Both the position numbers and the translations under genes were made by a program. Positions 9,766 to 19,407 of a stretch of DNA of 36,693 nucleotides are shown in pieces (positions within the stretch are counted from its first letter, which is position 1; the number at the start of each line of letters is the position of its first letter). Under the pieces are notes generated by a model. It ran no database searches and had not been told where the DNA came from. It saw nothing but the letters and a program-made list of their open reading frames with translations. Source of the DNA: Tubiluchus corallicola (Eukaryota > Priapulida > Priapulimorpha > Priapulimorphida > Tubiluchidae); contig JAQGDQ010000350.1 of assembly GCA_030141605.1 (NCBI GenBank), positions 1 through 36,693 on the forward strand. Direction: 5' to 3'.

Positions 9766-10078
9766 AAGATGTGATGGGAATAACTTCTTCCAGTGAACCT
9801 GTTTTGCCAAACTTCAAGGTAGTTCAAGAGTTATTTGCTTTTCTTATTATATTTTTAACAGCCAGTGCTTCACTAAACCAGGAAGATTTTTTAACTAGGT
9901 GACATTTCTGGTGTGCAGTCCTACTCACCTACTAAAACAAGCAAGTTCTACACACTAGAATTACATACAGTAAATATAAATGTAAAGGAACGGGAAATTT
10001 ACTTAGTGACAAAGGAAATCAATGAACCTATAACAACATTAAGCCACAACAGCTGTATATCAGCATTACTTCTACTGT

Positions 10079-10228
10079 CAGTTACATCATTGCCACCATC
10101 ATAATTTCCACTACTGCCACCACAGATGCTGACCACCACCGTCATCACGGTTTCAGTTACTTCATTGCCACCATCATAATTTCCACTACTGCCAGCACAG
10201 ATGCTGACCACCACCATCGTCACAGATA
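10079..10228 (+). repeat. 75-bp direct duplication
   Basis: Two copies of a CCACCA/CATCA-rich 75-bp unit starting CAGTTACATCATTG (10079) and CAGTTACTTCATTG (10154), about 90% identical. This is a simple intronic duplication. Confidence 0.85.
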
Positions 10229-10531
10229 CAGCCATCAACGCCATCTCCATCACGTCATTTCAATATCATTTTCTGCAAGTCTTTGGCTGTAGGCATTTTG
10301 TGATCCATGTTTTCACTTTTTGGCTAACAGAGGACAGCACCTCGGTTTATTTTCAGTAGCTTGATTGCTGAAGCGTGTCTGAGAGATCAAGAATATGGCA
10401 GGTGTTGTTCTGAAACAACTGAGCATTCAGTATATCTAACACTTGCTTGGCTGTTACTTAAACACTGTTCAATTCCTAATCTGTAAAATATTAATAAATT
10501 ACTGTAATAATCTTGTTTTTAAATTTTCTAG

Positions 10532-10806
10532 ACATTAATCATGCTCAAATCTACTCATTTATTAGTTTGCAATAGTTTGAATACTCGTTTGGGACTATTT
10601 CAGCGCTATGTTGTAATCACACAGTCTGATTTGATACCACACATTCATGGTGGAAGCATACGCTATGCGAAATTTGGGCATAATATTGAACTGGATGGGT
10701 CCCGTTCCCGAGACCCCGACGTGTGCCCAATTAATGAATTCCTAAACGTAGCTGTCAATAGACCTAGTTCTTCGGGCAGCAATGGCACTTGTGACAGTAA
10801 TATAAC
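10532..10806 (+). CDS. REJ-domain exon (LDGSxSxDPD motif)
   Basis: A 275-bp exon from acceptor TTTTCTAG (phase 0) to donor AAC|GTAAGT (phase 2), about 91 residues. It carries the most diagnostic part of the REJ module: YVVITQSDLIPHIHGGSIR followed by IELDGSRSRDPDV, matching the family's 'L-x-x-x-I-x-G-G' strand and 'L-D-G-S-x-S-x-D-P-D' signature seen in polycystin-1 and sea-urchin REJ proteins. It joins in frame with the preceding and following exons. A short insertion rich in Ser, Gly and Asn separates the DPD motif from the tryptophan on the next exon. Confidence 0.88.
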
Positions 10807-11210
10807 GTAAGTCCATATGCAATAGAGATATAATGTGTTTGTGATAGTAATAATGCAAGTCTATTTGCAATAGTGATATACTAAGCATATGGGCATTAAT
10901 GTAACATTAACTCCTTCAAGACCGCACCATTCAAAATAGGTCTTACAAGACCTATGACTTTTTAGATACTGTATGAGTACTGGTACTGGCACAACTAAAG
11001 GATAGCAAATTAGATATTGTTCTATTCAGGAGAATCTCAGCTATCCAATCAGCTAACATTTTTAAGAGATTTAATTGAGTAAAAAAGAGAAAAACAGGCT
11101 CTCTTCAGGCATTAAACCTTAGCCTATTGAGTAGCTTAGTCTGGTGTACACTTGCGTGATCGTACATGCTAATTTATTGATCACCTGTTTAAACTTGAGT
11201 TTTCATGCAG
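10807..11210 (+). other. Short intron, no features
   Basis: A 404-bp intron. An imperfect echo of the exon end (GTGATAGTAATAATGCAAGTC near 10842-10862) repeats the donor region about 50 bp downstream. Nothing else is seen. Confidence 0.6.
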
Positions 11211-11305
11211 GTACACGTGGTTCTGTTATGTTGGAGTCAGCCTAGAGCCAAATCCGAATTTAACCGGTTGTCTTGACAACGAAACGGGCTTGCTACCTTT
11301 TACAG
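11211..11305 (+). CDS. REJ-domain exon (Y-x-W-x-C core)
   Basis: A 95-bp exon from acceptor TTTTCATGCAG (phase 2) to donor ACAG|GTATTG (phase 1). The split codon AC+G gives Thr and the exon reads YTWFCYVGVSLEPNPNLTG and on to GLLPFT. The Y-x-W-x-C core normally follows the LDGSxSxDPD motif in REJ modules, so this exon directly continues the previous one. The next REJ exon is over 15 kb away but matches in phase and in family sequence, so no exon appears to be missing between them. Confidence 0.85.
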
Positions 11306-11588
11306 GTATTGTAAAAAAGAAAAACAACTTCAGTATCAATATCAGTTCTAAAATCAGAAAGTAAGATAACATCAAATCAAAATACAATAATTGTGAATAA
11401 GATAAAGCCTTTGGAACTATTGCTTAGATGCAGCTTGTATAGCTTCTTATTTTATTAGACGTGTTTTCTGTTTTCGAATGTACTGTGTGTTGAGATACGG
11501 CTAAGTTTCATGTTTTTCAATACGTGTAAAGGTTTGACATGATACCAATGAGCCCGTAAATAAGTGAAATTTCGTTACTGTTGAACGT
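11306..11588 (+). other. Intron segment, no features
   Basis: AT-rich sequence with no recognisable signal apart from the donor. Confidence 0.5.
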
Positions 11589-11590
11589 TA

Positions 11591-11944
11591 CCGTATTTAT
11601 TCGAGTATAACGCGCAAAATTTTGTACCTAAAAAAGAACTCAAAGTTTGGGTACGCGTTATAAATGAGAGCTGGGGTGAGGCGTAGCTAAGGAAATAATC
11701 AATAATATTTGCGTCATCAGCAGACTTTGTCAGACGGTGCCTGGCCCACGGAAATCGAGCAGCTAGCCCAGAATTCACTGTACCAGAGACGAATGTTAGA
11801 GACTGGAGTTGTTCAACAACGTTTGTCACTTACGATGCTTGGTCTGGTCTGAGAAAAAGTGAAACAAAATTTTATACCGATTTTTAATAGAAAATTAGGG
11901 GTGCACGTTATACACATGTGCGCGTTATACTAGAATAAATACGG
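11591..11944 (-). mobile_element. TIR element with TA target duplication, copy 1 (354 bp)
   Basis: It starts CCGTATTTATTCGAGTATAA and ends with the imperfect inverse, TTATACTAGAATAAATACGG, flanked on both sides by TA. Terminal inverted repeats extend about 27 bp (through CGCGC). The TA target duplication fits the Tc1/mariner/pogo group. No transposase is visible, so it is a non-autonomous copy. A second copy in opposite orientation lies at 24629-24971. Strand is set arbitrarily relative to that copy. Confidence 0.85.
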
Positions 11945-11946
11945 TA

Positions 11947-12234
11947 ATTTACTAGAAATGGTTAAAAAGAAAGAGAACATTTTATACGTCGCTAAAGTAA
12001 CGAATTTTTTAGCGCTTTTATGCAACTTGTGTTATGCTAAGTCTATATGTTTAGTAACTTGCACACCATGAAAAAACTTCTTAGTGTAATTATCAATTTT
12101 TACATGCGTTATACGAAAATTGTTTTGCAATATTTTAAACCAATAATGAACGTCCAAATAAGCGGAACGCGCGCGATATTTAATAATATAAATGGTTTTA
12201 ATATAATACTATAAATTTTAATTATGCAAATACA
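11947..12234 (+). other. Intron segment, no features
   Basis: AT-rich sequence between two transposon copies. Nothing recognisable. Confidence 0.5.
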
Positions 12235-12242
12235 ACATACAC

Positions 12243-12742
12243 CAGGGGTGTGCAAATTGCGGCCCGCGGGCCACTTGCGGCCCGCCGAGAGAATTTGTGC
12301 GGCCCGCGAAGAGATTTGTCAACCCAATGAAAGTGCGGCCCGGGCGATTAATTGAGTGTATCCAGCTGAAGTCCGTGCCACGATCCCAAAGATAGTGCGG
12401 GTAGTTTTTTTCTACTAGATCGGATGCCATTAACCCTTACAAGACTGTTGTAGCTTAATGTCACTGTACTACACAGACTGTGTGATACACATTGCTAATA
12501 TGCATTGTAATGAAATTACCACTATCTGTCCTGAAAGTAGAAATATATGGTTTGTAATATAAATTTTAATGACTTCTAAAATAGTTTCTTGAGTGTAATA
12601 GTAATGATGTACGCAGGTTGGATGCAAAAAAATCGTTATTAAGCCTTTCTGTGCTTGGCTCCTTGATCAAACTGCCTGTGGCCCGCAGGAATTGCGGGAA
12701 GTTTAATGTGGCCCGGCTAATCAGATAATCTGCACACCCCTG
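12243..12742 (+). mobile_element. hAT-type non-autonomous element, copy 1 (500 bp)
   Basis: The ends are CAGGGGTGTGCAAATTG and the inverse ATCTGCACACCCCTG. The perfect 8-bp direct repeat ACATACAC flanks both ends (12235-12242 and 12743-12750), as expected for hAT elements. The subterminal region is rich in GCGGCCCGC motifs, common near hAT ends. No transposase open frame is present. A second copy in the same orientation lies at 27689-28188. Confidence 0.93.
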
Positions 12743-12750
12743 ACATACAC

Positions 12751-12930
12751 CATAGGTTATTAAAATGATAAATTGTATGTAAAACCTTCGCTGATTACAT
12801 CTTTATTAAACTGTGTGAGAAAAGCGCATCCTCGGTAAGCAAAGTTGTTCTCAGATGGTTCTTTAGATACAAATCACCATTTCAATTATCTATAGTGAAA
12901 TAAAGGAAGACAGGATAATTTTTCATCTAC
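12751..12930 (+). other. Intron segment, no features
   Basis: AT-rich sequence between the hAT element and the non-LTR fragment. Nothing recognisable. Confidence 0.4.
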
Positions 12931-13860
12931 TACCCCATTTTCAAGTTGGATAAAAGTATACATTTTAACACGATTAATACTACAAAAGCATTTCTAATAA
13001 TTAAATAATAGATTAAATGGGTCATGTTTATTAAGTGTGGCTTCAAATGATTGCAGAAGTGGGAAAAAGTATTATTTACATTAAGTTGACTATTGAAAAT
13101 ATTAGAAAGTGAATGTCCCAAATCGCTCAGAAAGTTCGCAGGAATAAATCATTTAGTATCTCTTATTTGTACTTGAGACTTACTTTTACTTGCATAGGAA
13201 GAGTTAGCAATTGCTGAGATAGGCAGATGGTCAGCCACTTCATACTGAATGATGTCAGCAGTGATGGGATTTTGAAACTCATTAGTATAAATATGATCAA
13301 TTAGGGTTTGTGAGTAATGCGAGTTGGTTGAGTGATAACAGGATGAAACCTATTTGAGAACAACATATTTATATAGTTGGCAACGGAAGAAATGTCTTCG
13401 TGTTGAAGTAAATTAATATTCATGTCCCCGCAAGTAAAAGCTGTCCTACCTGACGAATTGATAAAGTTTAGGATCTTTTCCGTTTCTTCATTAAAGTGAC
13501 TGACAGATTTGTTGGGGTGCCTGTACACGATGCCAAATAGTATAGTTACTTTATTTCTTGATGTTTTTATCTCGACCCATAAATCCTCTACAGCTATTCT
13601 GCTAACAGTGTGAGGTAAGTTGGATGTATATTTTTCGCAGTTAAATTGAATTTCATTAAAAACTTTAAATTCAAGATTTTCAAAGATAATAAGCATTGAG
13701 GTGGCCCATATATCAGCTAGGTCTTGCTCACAGTCTATCGTGAGTTTATGACTATTATCTGTGGCTTGCAAAAAAATCCTGCCGTTGACGTTCAATATTG
13801 GAAATATATGATTTACAATTTTAATTTTTCTTCGATAATTAACCAAACTGAACATCAAAA
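12930..13860 (-). pseudogene. Non-LTR retrotransposon endonuclease fragment, frameshifted
   Basis: On the minus strand the frame shows hallmarks of an APE-type endonuclease from a non-LTR element: DLWVEIK, then ILFGIVYRHPN (about 13500-13540), then CGDMNINLLQ (about 13410-13435), then FHPVITQPTRIT. The frame breaks near 13312, where about one base is missing. The downstream frame carries LIDHIYTNEF and the DHLPIS motif (about 13200-13310), so the catalytic region is split across two frames. A further segment (LGHSLSNIFNSQLN, 13000-13125) resembles the linker that follows the endonuclease. No reverse transcriptase follows. The upstream end is cut by the piggyBac-type element at 13865. This is an old, inactive fragment, antisense to the host gene. 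Confidence 0.85.
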
Positions 13861-13864
13861 TTAA

Positions 13865-14330
13865 CCCTTTCATACCCGTTGTATCCCATGGGATACGAGA
13901 ATATTCTCTGCATTTAAAATTAATAAAATTTTAAAGCTGACAGTTATTTGATCTGTTAATAGTTATTTTGATTTAAGCCAATAACAATAGACTAAAATGG
14001 TGATAAAATGGCAAACTAAAAAAATCTACATAGGATAAAAAACTGCGCAAGGTACAGCACTTTAGAGACGACTTTGTACAGATCAGCATAGCATGCATAC
14101 TAAATGTCTTAAATACTTTAAAAAATTATCAGCAGTTGCAGTTTCAAAATGAAGCACATTTTATGCTTCAATTGAATCCCAAAGTATCCCGTGGGATACA
14201 GGCTATATTTAGCACGCAAGCACAGGTAGAAAAAAATAATTATCATGTGTAAACAAGATGGACATACTGAATAAAAGTACCAAGCCAAAAAAATTTTTCT
14301 TATTAAAAAAATAATTTGGGACTGAAAGGG
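13865..14330. mobile_element. piggyBac-type MITE (466 bp)
   Basis: The ends are CCCTTTCA and TGAAAGGG, directly flanked by TTAA on both sides (13861-13864 and 14331-14334), the fixed target of piggyBac transposons. Near each end is a palindromic block, GTATCCCATGGGATAC on the left and GTATCCCGTGGGATAC on the right. No transposase is present. It sits at the broken upstream end of the non-LTR fragment and probably inserted into or beside it. Confidence 0.88.
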
Positions 14331-14334
14331 TTAA

Positions 14335-14601
14335 GCAACTTAGCTACTTGTGTATGCCATGTTGGAAGATATTAAAGCTATTTTCATCAATTTGCGTGAC
14401 TTCATAACATCAGCCTGTGTAATTGTAGAGATTACATTACATTAGTGTTCACCAAATAATGATTCAATAATAAAAGAAAAACAATAGAAAGTTAACTATT
14501 CGTTATAATTCGTAGCATTAAAGTAATGAAATTAACATTCACACTAGAAAGGAGACTAGCGTTACACGCAGGTTGCTCAAGCAAAAGGCTGTAAGTCAAC
14601 T
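14335..14601 (+). other. Intron segment, no features
   Basis: AT-rich. I could not find a continuation of the non-LTR reading frame here with confidence. Confidence 0.4.
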
Positions 14602-15299
14602 CGTTCTAAGTTTTCATAGGGGAGTGGCTTCGGATTCGTTAAGTTTTCACAGGGGAGTGGCTTCGGATTCGTTCTAAGTTTTCACAGGGGAGTGGCTTCG
14701 GATTCGTTAAGTTTTCATATGGGAGTGGCTTCGGATTCGTTAAGTTTTCATATGGGAGTGGCTTCGGATTCGTTAAGTTTTCATAGGGGAGTGGCTTCGG
14801 ATTCGTTAAGTTTTCACAGGGGAGTGGCTTCGGATTCGTTAAGTTTTCATAGGGGAGTGGCTTCGGATTCGTTAAGTTTTCATAGGGGAGTGGCTTCGGA
14901 TTCGTTAAATTTTCATAGGGGAGTGGCTTCGGATTCGCTAAGTTTTCACAGGGGAGTGGCTTCGGATTCGTTAAGTTTTCATAGGGGAGTGGCTTCGGAT
15001 TCGTTAAGTTTTCATGGGGGAGGGGCTTCGGATTCGTTAAGTTTTCATAGGGGAGTGGCTTCGGATTCGTTAAGTTTTCATAGGGGAGGGGCTTCGGATT
15101 CGTTAAGTTTTCATAGGGGAGTTGGTTGGGGGGTGGTTGGTTGTTGTTTTTGGGGGTGGTTGGTTGTTGTTTTCATGGGGGAGGGGCTTCGGATTCGTTA
15201 AGTTTTCATAGGGGAGTGGCTTCGGATTCGTTAAGTTTTCATAGGGGAGGGGCTTCGGATTCGTTAAGTTTTCATAGGGGAGGTGCTTCGGATTCGTTC
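14602..15299 (+). repeat. 33-bp minisatellite
   Basis: About 19 copies of a 33-bp unit, core TTCATAGGGGAGTGGCTTCG then GATTCGTTAAGTT. Because 33 is divisible by three, frames on both strands stay open across the array and give an 11-residue periodic peptide; this is a length effect, not evidence of a gene. The first units are a little longer (GTTCTAAG variant). The array is interrupted at 15121-15176 by a G/T-rich block. Confidence 0.92.
15121..15176 (+). other. G-rich interruption, possible G-quadruplex
   Basis: A roughly 56-bp block of GGTTGG, GGGGGG and GGGGG runs separated by T-rich loops, itself a rough tandem of about 30 bp, inside the 33-bp array. The spacing of G runs could allow quadruplex folding on the plus strand. 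This is inferred from base content only. Confidence 0.4.
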
Positions 15300-15410
15300 C
15301 ACTTTCAAACAAGTTTGTTGCACCAGCATGTGTTGTATAGTAGGCCTATTTGCATGGTTGGTACCGGTCAATTAGAGATCTAGCTAACGTGTTCATTTTA
15401 ATGGTAGCAC

Positions 15411-15735
15411 TCTGTCTCTGTCTCTCTTTCTGTCTGTTTTCACTCACTCTCTCTCTCTCTCTATGTCTGTCTGTTTTCACTCACTCTCTCTGTCTGTTTT
15501 CACTCACTCTCTCTGTCTGTTTTCTCTCTCTCTCTCTCTGTCTGTTTTCACTCGTCTCTGTCTCTCTCTCCCTCTCTCTCTCTCTCTATGTCTGTCTGTT
15601 TTCACTCACTCTCTCTCTCTGTCTGTTTTCACTCACTCTCTCTCTCTGTCTGTTTTCACTCACTCTCTCTCTATCTGTTTTCACTCACTCTCTCTCTCTG
15701 TCTGTTTCCACTCACTCTCTCTCCGTCTCTTGCAC
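15411..15735 (+). repeat. TC-rich tandem repeat (polypyrimidine on plus strand)
   Basis: Repeats of CTCTCTGTCTGTTTTCACTCA with variable CT runs. Several long open frames on the plus strand (Ser/Leu/Cys-rich) are artefacts of low complexity. The long pyrimidine tract lies in sense orientation within the intron. Confidence 0.9.
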
Positions 15736-15985
15736 TCCATCGCTATCACTTCTTTTTCTTTCGTATTTCCATTCAAACTTCATTTTCGGTACTCCCACCC
15801 TCCTAACAATCAACATTTACTTTTCCAGACTGATTTACCGGATGAGGATCTGGTTGTGTGACAAATTTGGAGTTTCAAGATGGCAGAATTTTTTCCCTAG
15901 CAGTGATCAATACAAACAACATTTAATAATTAACCACAATAATTTTTTAATCAGTAATTTGCAGTACTATAGCAATATGTAATAC
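15736..15985 (+). other. Intron segment, no features
   Basis: The TC-rich array fades out here. Nothing else recognisable. Confidence 0.4.
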
Positions 15986-15987
15986 TA

Positions 15988-16180
15988 TCCCAGGCAGCAC
16001 GACAATGTTGTTCCAATGTTGTGACAATGTTTTTGCAAACATTAGGACAATATGGAAGTATGGATTTGCCACAACATTGTACCTATATTTTAAACAATAT
16101 TTGTAAACCATATATTTCCAATATTGAAAGACAATATTGGTCCATTGTCGAACCAACATGGTGGTAAATATTTTCTAAAC
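15988..16180. repeat. ACAATGTTG-rich decayed repeat
   Basis: ACAATGTTG, CAATGTTG, ACAATATTG and related forms recur irregularly. The motifs are near-palindromic, so the block reads similarly on both strands. It is probably a short non-autonomous repeat or old tandem; I cannot assign a family. Confidence 0.45.
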
Positions 16181-16397
16181 ATATTTTTTGTCAAGTTGTT
16201 GAAAAGATCGTGTCCATTGTGGTATGTGCTGGTATTTTGCCCATAGAACATAACTGTTACACCAGATCAAAACACAGAGCCGACTGCAAACTGCCAGTAC
16301 TTAGAACTAACGTCTTGCTTGGTTTGCACGGGGACAGTAATTTGGAATCAACTTGCTGTTAATATTCGTCAATGTGAAAATGTCAATTGTTTAAAAA
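16181..16397 (+). other. Intron segment, no features
   Basis: Nothing recognisable between the ACAATGTTG block and the gag-like fragment. Confidence 0.4.
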
Positions 16398-17285
16398 TCA
16401 AATACAAAACACTTTCAAGATAAATTCTTTTTTAAACCTTGAAGTATGCTTAACTAAAATACAGTTTAAAGATAAATAGTGTTTATTTATCGCCTCGCCA
16501 GATAAATAGTGTCTAAGCTGCAAAAGTTTGTACTCTGCTGTCGCTGGCGCTGAATCTATACAAGCACAAAATGCTGCTTTCCAATTTTCGTAGCTCTTTT
16601 TGTCTGCATAAAAAACCGGGATGGAAACTCTCTTTAATTGCCTCCACATATCAACACCTATGGAAACATCCTCACGCTGCACGGTAGCTGCTGTGTTGTA
16701 CCGATCAGCTGGTTGAAGGCGGGTCCATGATGTGTTGCAAAATTCTTGCTGCTCAGAATCGAAGTGAGCTTCCCTGTATAGTTCAGTTTTTACGTTATGT
16801 TCAGTAGCAGACGTTGTAGGGATATCACTCCCGAGAGGTTTTGCAGGTGGCGTAGCCCATGGTGAATGCATGTTGTCAGATTCGATGTTTGCTGACGCCC
16901 TTGCTGTAGCAGTAGATCCGCCTCCATGTCCCAGTTTTAAGGTTTGCAGGTAGACCTGTGCTTTACTGTGTACTGTCGCGTACTCGTCAAACAACTTCTC
17001 CAATTCGTCAATGACCTCGTCTATGCTATATTCTATTTTTCGACGCCCTGTCTCATCTGCCAGGTAATTTTCCAGTAAATTCTTCACCACCGACATTGCT
17101 CTACTTTGTGCCTCGTCTATCTTATCAAATAAATCTAAAATGTTCTGACGTATTTTCCATTCGTCCTGGTGGACATCTTGACTGATTAATTGCAGTAGTT
17201 TATTCTTTAACTTTGTAAGTGCAGATTTGGCGCTAGCTTTATCTGCTTTTAACTCTTGCCGACTAGTGTTGATAATACCCCGTCG
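16398..17285 (-). pseudogene. BEL/Pao-type gag-like fragment
   Basis: An open frame on the minus strand runs from after a TAG at 17286-17288 down to 16398. It begins with a Lys/Leu-rich helical region, passes a Gly/Ser/Thr/Pro-rich linker, and ends with VSIPVFYADKKSYENWKAAF and AEYKLLQLRHYLSGEA. The 'P-x-F-x-G/A-D-x-x-x-Y-x-x-W' and 'K-x-x-x-L-R-x-Y-L-x-G-x-A' patterns fit the gag-associated domain of BEL/Pao LTR retrotransposons. Family similarity stops at SGEA near 16488; the last 30 or so codons are unrelated. A GATAAATAGTGT direct repeat at 16472-16483 and 16501-16512 brackets this boundary. A Met-start (MSQQQ, near 17320) is separated from the frame by stops. No protease, RT or integrase follows. 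Antisense to the host gene. Confidence 0.75.
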
Positions 17286-17340
17286 CTATCCTTTCCAGCC
17301 GATTATTGCTGCTGACTCATGGCTATGACGATACGATGAA

Positions 17341-18139
17341 GTCAAATGAAACCCGATGCATGTAGTACGACCAATACGATAACGATATTTACTGCAGACG
17401 AGTTTCACAGCATAAATTACCGCAGACGAGTTTCACTGCATAACTACTCTCTGCTACCAGTTGTTTTGAAGTAATCACAAAAACTTTTATTTTAAATTCA
17501 ATATTACAGAAAAAGTATAAGACTTATCGATTTTTTCGCTTCCGATGAGGAGACTGAAAAACGTGTTCAATTCTGATTGGCTGACCTACTAAATGCATGT
17601 AACGAAGCCAAGTTTTACAGGCAATTCCAAATAAGTACTACTTTAGATTAAAGGGCAAGCAGAGAGAAATCTTCTGAACAATCACCTTTAACTATATGTG
17701 CAGTGACATTATTAACATTATTTTTGTTTGTGTTTAATAGCTGCAATATAGATTTTCAAATCTCTTCAAACAGTCTTCAGACGTAAGGCTGTGAACAGAG
17801 GCCTTCGATTATTAATATTTATTATTATTTATTTTATTGCAGACTTTTAAAGTTCATAAAATAAGAATAAAAATAAGGTACAAATAAAAACACAAGAACA
17901 TAGTGAACTTATAGACAATAAAGCGTTAGTTAGAATGGGTAAATAAAATTCTTTGGCACGACTTAAAAATGTTCGACCTAAAAATTGTATCAGCATTGTA
18001 CAGCAATTTATTAATAACAGCATTCCAACTCAAGAACAGCCTACTTCTGAGACTAAACCCAGCTTTTCTACATACGCAGGAAAAACTTGGTACATTGTAG
18101 CTAATATACATTTGGCTTGCACTACAGTCACTAGGAAGA
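17341..18139 (+). other. Intron segment, mostly featureless
   Basis: It contains a two-copy 29-bp repeat (GCAGACGAGTTTCAC...GCATAA at about 17394 and 17423) next to the gag fragment, possibly part of its 5' non-coding region, and an AT-rich stretch near 17810-17890. Open frames at 17926-18186 have no recognisable content. Confidence 0.4.
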
Positions 18140-18540
18140 TTAACCACTTCACTGCCTGTATGACGAGACTTTACCGTCATGCTTAATTTGCAAATTAACT
18201 GACGCCTATGCCAGTAGCAATAATACTTTCACACACCACATACAATTGAGGAATGTAGCTTCGAAAACAAAAAGCGGTGGTGTCTGTTACACGCTACAAT
18301 AATATTAGCAACCAGATAAATGCGTGCATAATAAAGTAGTATTTATTAAAATAATTCGGAACTTAAACAAAGAATATCAGAACAGCATGACAGTCTAGAA
18401 TGCAGAACACTGCAAAGCAATCACCAAGATATTTGATCTACACAAACCGTATCTATGGTGTTGTTACAGTGTCCTCTGTTGTCTAAAAGAAACATAATAT
18501 ACAAGCTGCAAAACATTCATGGCCAAACACGTGCAAAATG
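18140..18540 (+). mobile_element. Inverted-pair repeat, copy A (piggyBac-like end)
   Basis: It starts TTAACCACTTCACTGCCTG followed by TATGACGAGACTTTACCGTC, and is shared with copy B at 23219-23557 in opposite orientation. Homology runs through AACTGACGCC, GAAAACAAAAAGCGGTGG, CCTCTGTTGTCTAAAA and CAAAACATTCATGGCCAAA. The TTAACC start with nearby short inverted GACG/CGTC motifs resembles piggyBac-type ends, but I do not see a matching second end. Compared with copy B it has a 184-bp insertion (18285-18468) and lacks a CATCAT-containing segment of about 90 bp. Confidence 0.7.
18285..18468. mobile_element. Solo-LTR-like insertion with 5-bp target duplication
   Basis: Copy A is interrupted by 184 bp that starts TGTTACACGC and ends TTGTTACA, flanked on both sides by GTGTC (18280-18284 and 18469-18473). 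Copy B has the uninterrupted site (GGTGGCGTCCTCTGTTG in its own orientation), with only one GCGTC. A 5-bp duplication and TG...CA ends are the marks of an LTR; the size suits a solo LTR. Which LTR family is unknown; the TGTTACA-type ends would suit BEL/Pao or Ty3. Confidence 0.7.
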
Positions 18541-18830
18541 AGAGTGCGCCAGCTGGAATACAATTTACATGGCAGTGAAGTGGCTAAAGAATCCTCTAAT
18601 GGCTTTATTCTTTCATTTGCTTTTATCAGAGTTATAGCACATATCATTTTCTAAAGCAAAATTTTCACATATATTAAACAGATGTTGAAGCTGTGCACCT
18701 GAAGTATAGCAATAACACAAAAATCATCAGCATAGGCTAAGTGTTTTAAAATAGCACTTGTGATTTTTGCACTGTTGAATCGTACTGACAGATCGTAAAT
18801 ATTAAGAAAATATGTCGAAAGACTCATGCG
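18541..18830 (+). other. Intron segment, no features
   Basis: Nothing recognisable. Confidence 0.4.
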
Positions 18831-18859
18831 TGTGTGGTATAAATTGTATATAAGTATAT

Positions 18860-19287
18860 ATTATTGTTGGCATCCTTCTGTCTTGGAAGAACATAGAGTG
18901 TGCACCAAGAGTCAGTTATTGATCACATTGATGGAGCTCCAGCGTCGACTGTGGCTGAGCAATGCGATCCTTGAACGTCTCCATGGCGCACGCCTGTGCA
19001 TGGTGTATGGAGATCCTAAGTTGCCCGGACAACAGGAACCCCTCTCTTCCTCCCTGGTGTAGTCCATAGGAAAGCGGAGCAATACGTTTTCCACCAGGTT
19101 GGCTGCAGGAGCTGCTGGAATCAGTGAGCATGTTGCACTGGTTCGCCTTCGGGGCTCCACTCCTGATTTGGAAGGTTTACTCCTCTACACGTGGCCGTTG
19201 GGTCACTTGACCTCCCCCGCCCCTCTAGCTCTTGGCTGCTTGTGCAGCTTGTCCGCCTAGTGCTGAGATACAGTGTGGGTATCCCGC
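18860..19287 (-). other. GC-rich block downstream of the 5S-like copy
   Basis: About 430 bp clearly richer in G and C than surrounding intron. On the minus strand it follows directly after the 3' end of the 5S-like sequence. Short open frames occur on both strands without recognisable motifs. It may be the body of a 5S-headed retroelement, or simply 5S spacer carried with the copy. I cannot decide. Confidence 0.35.
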
Positions 19288-19407
19288 AAGCCTACAGCAC
19301 CTGGTATTCCTAGGCGGTCACCAATCCAAGCACTAACCAGGTTCTACGTTGCTTAACTTCGGTGATCAGACGAGAACCAGAGTTTTCAACGTGATTTGGC
19401 CATAGAC
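19288..19407 (-). pseudogene. 5S rRNA-like sequence (120 nt)
   Basis: Read on the minus strand, it begins GTCTATGGCC and ends with the standard 5S close, GAATACCAGGTGCTGTAGGC. Between them are TCTCGTCTGATCACCGAAG, TTAAGCAACGT and CCTGGTTAGTGCTTGGAT. The total length equals a eukaryotic 5S rRNA. Changes against the general metazoan pattern include CAAATCACG for CATACCACG, TAGAACCTGG for TGGGCCTGG and GGATTGGTGACC for GGATGGGTGACC; the last two fall in the internal promoter (intermediate element and C box). It is therefore probably a dispersed pseudogene or the head of a 5S-derived SINE, not a working gene, though transcription cannot be excluded. Confidence 0.85.

Larger units (their letters stand above)
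9530..10531 (+). other. Intron with two short tandem repeats
   Basis: About 1 kb of AT-rich intron between two REJ-region exons. It contains a 16-bp repeat near 9700 and a 75-bp duplication near 10079, listed separately. I see no other signals. Small open frames on both strands have no recognisable content. Confidence 0.6.

Noticed and set aside
10300-10350. Possible third copy of the A/B inverted repeat (TTTTTGGCTAACAGAGGACA)
   Set aside because: Only about 20 bases look alike, with gaps; this is too short to separate from chance.
14692-15383. Repetitive peptide frames on both strands over the 33-bp array
   Set aside because: Same period effect (33 = 3 x 11), open on both strands, with no signal for splicing or translation.
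15350-15982. Ser/Leu/Cys-rich frames up to 210 codons
   Set aside because: They are produced by the TC-rich repeat; three overlapping frames are open together.
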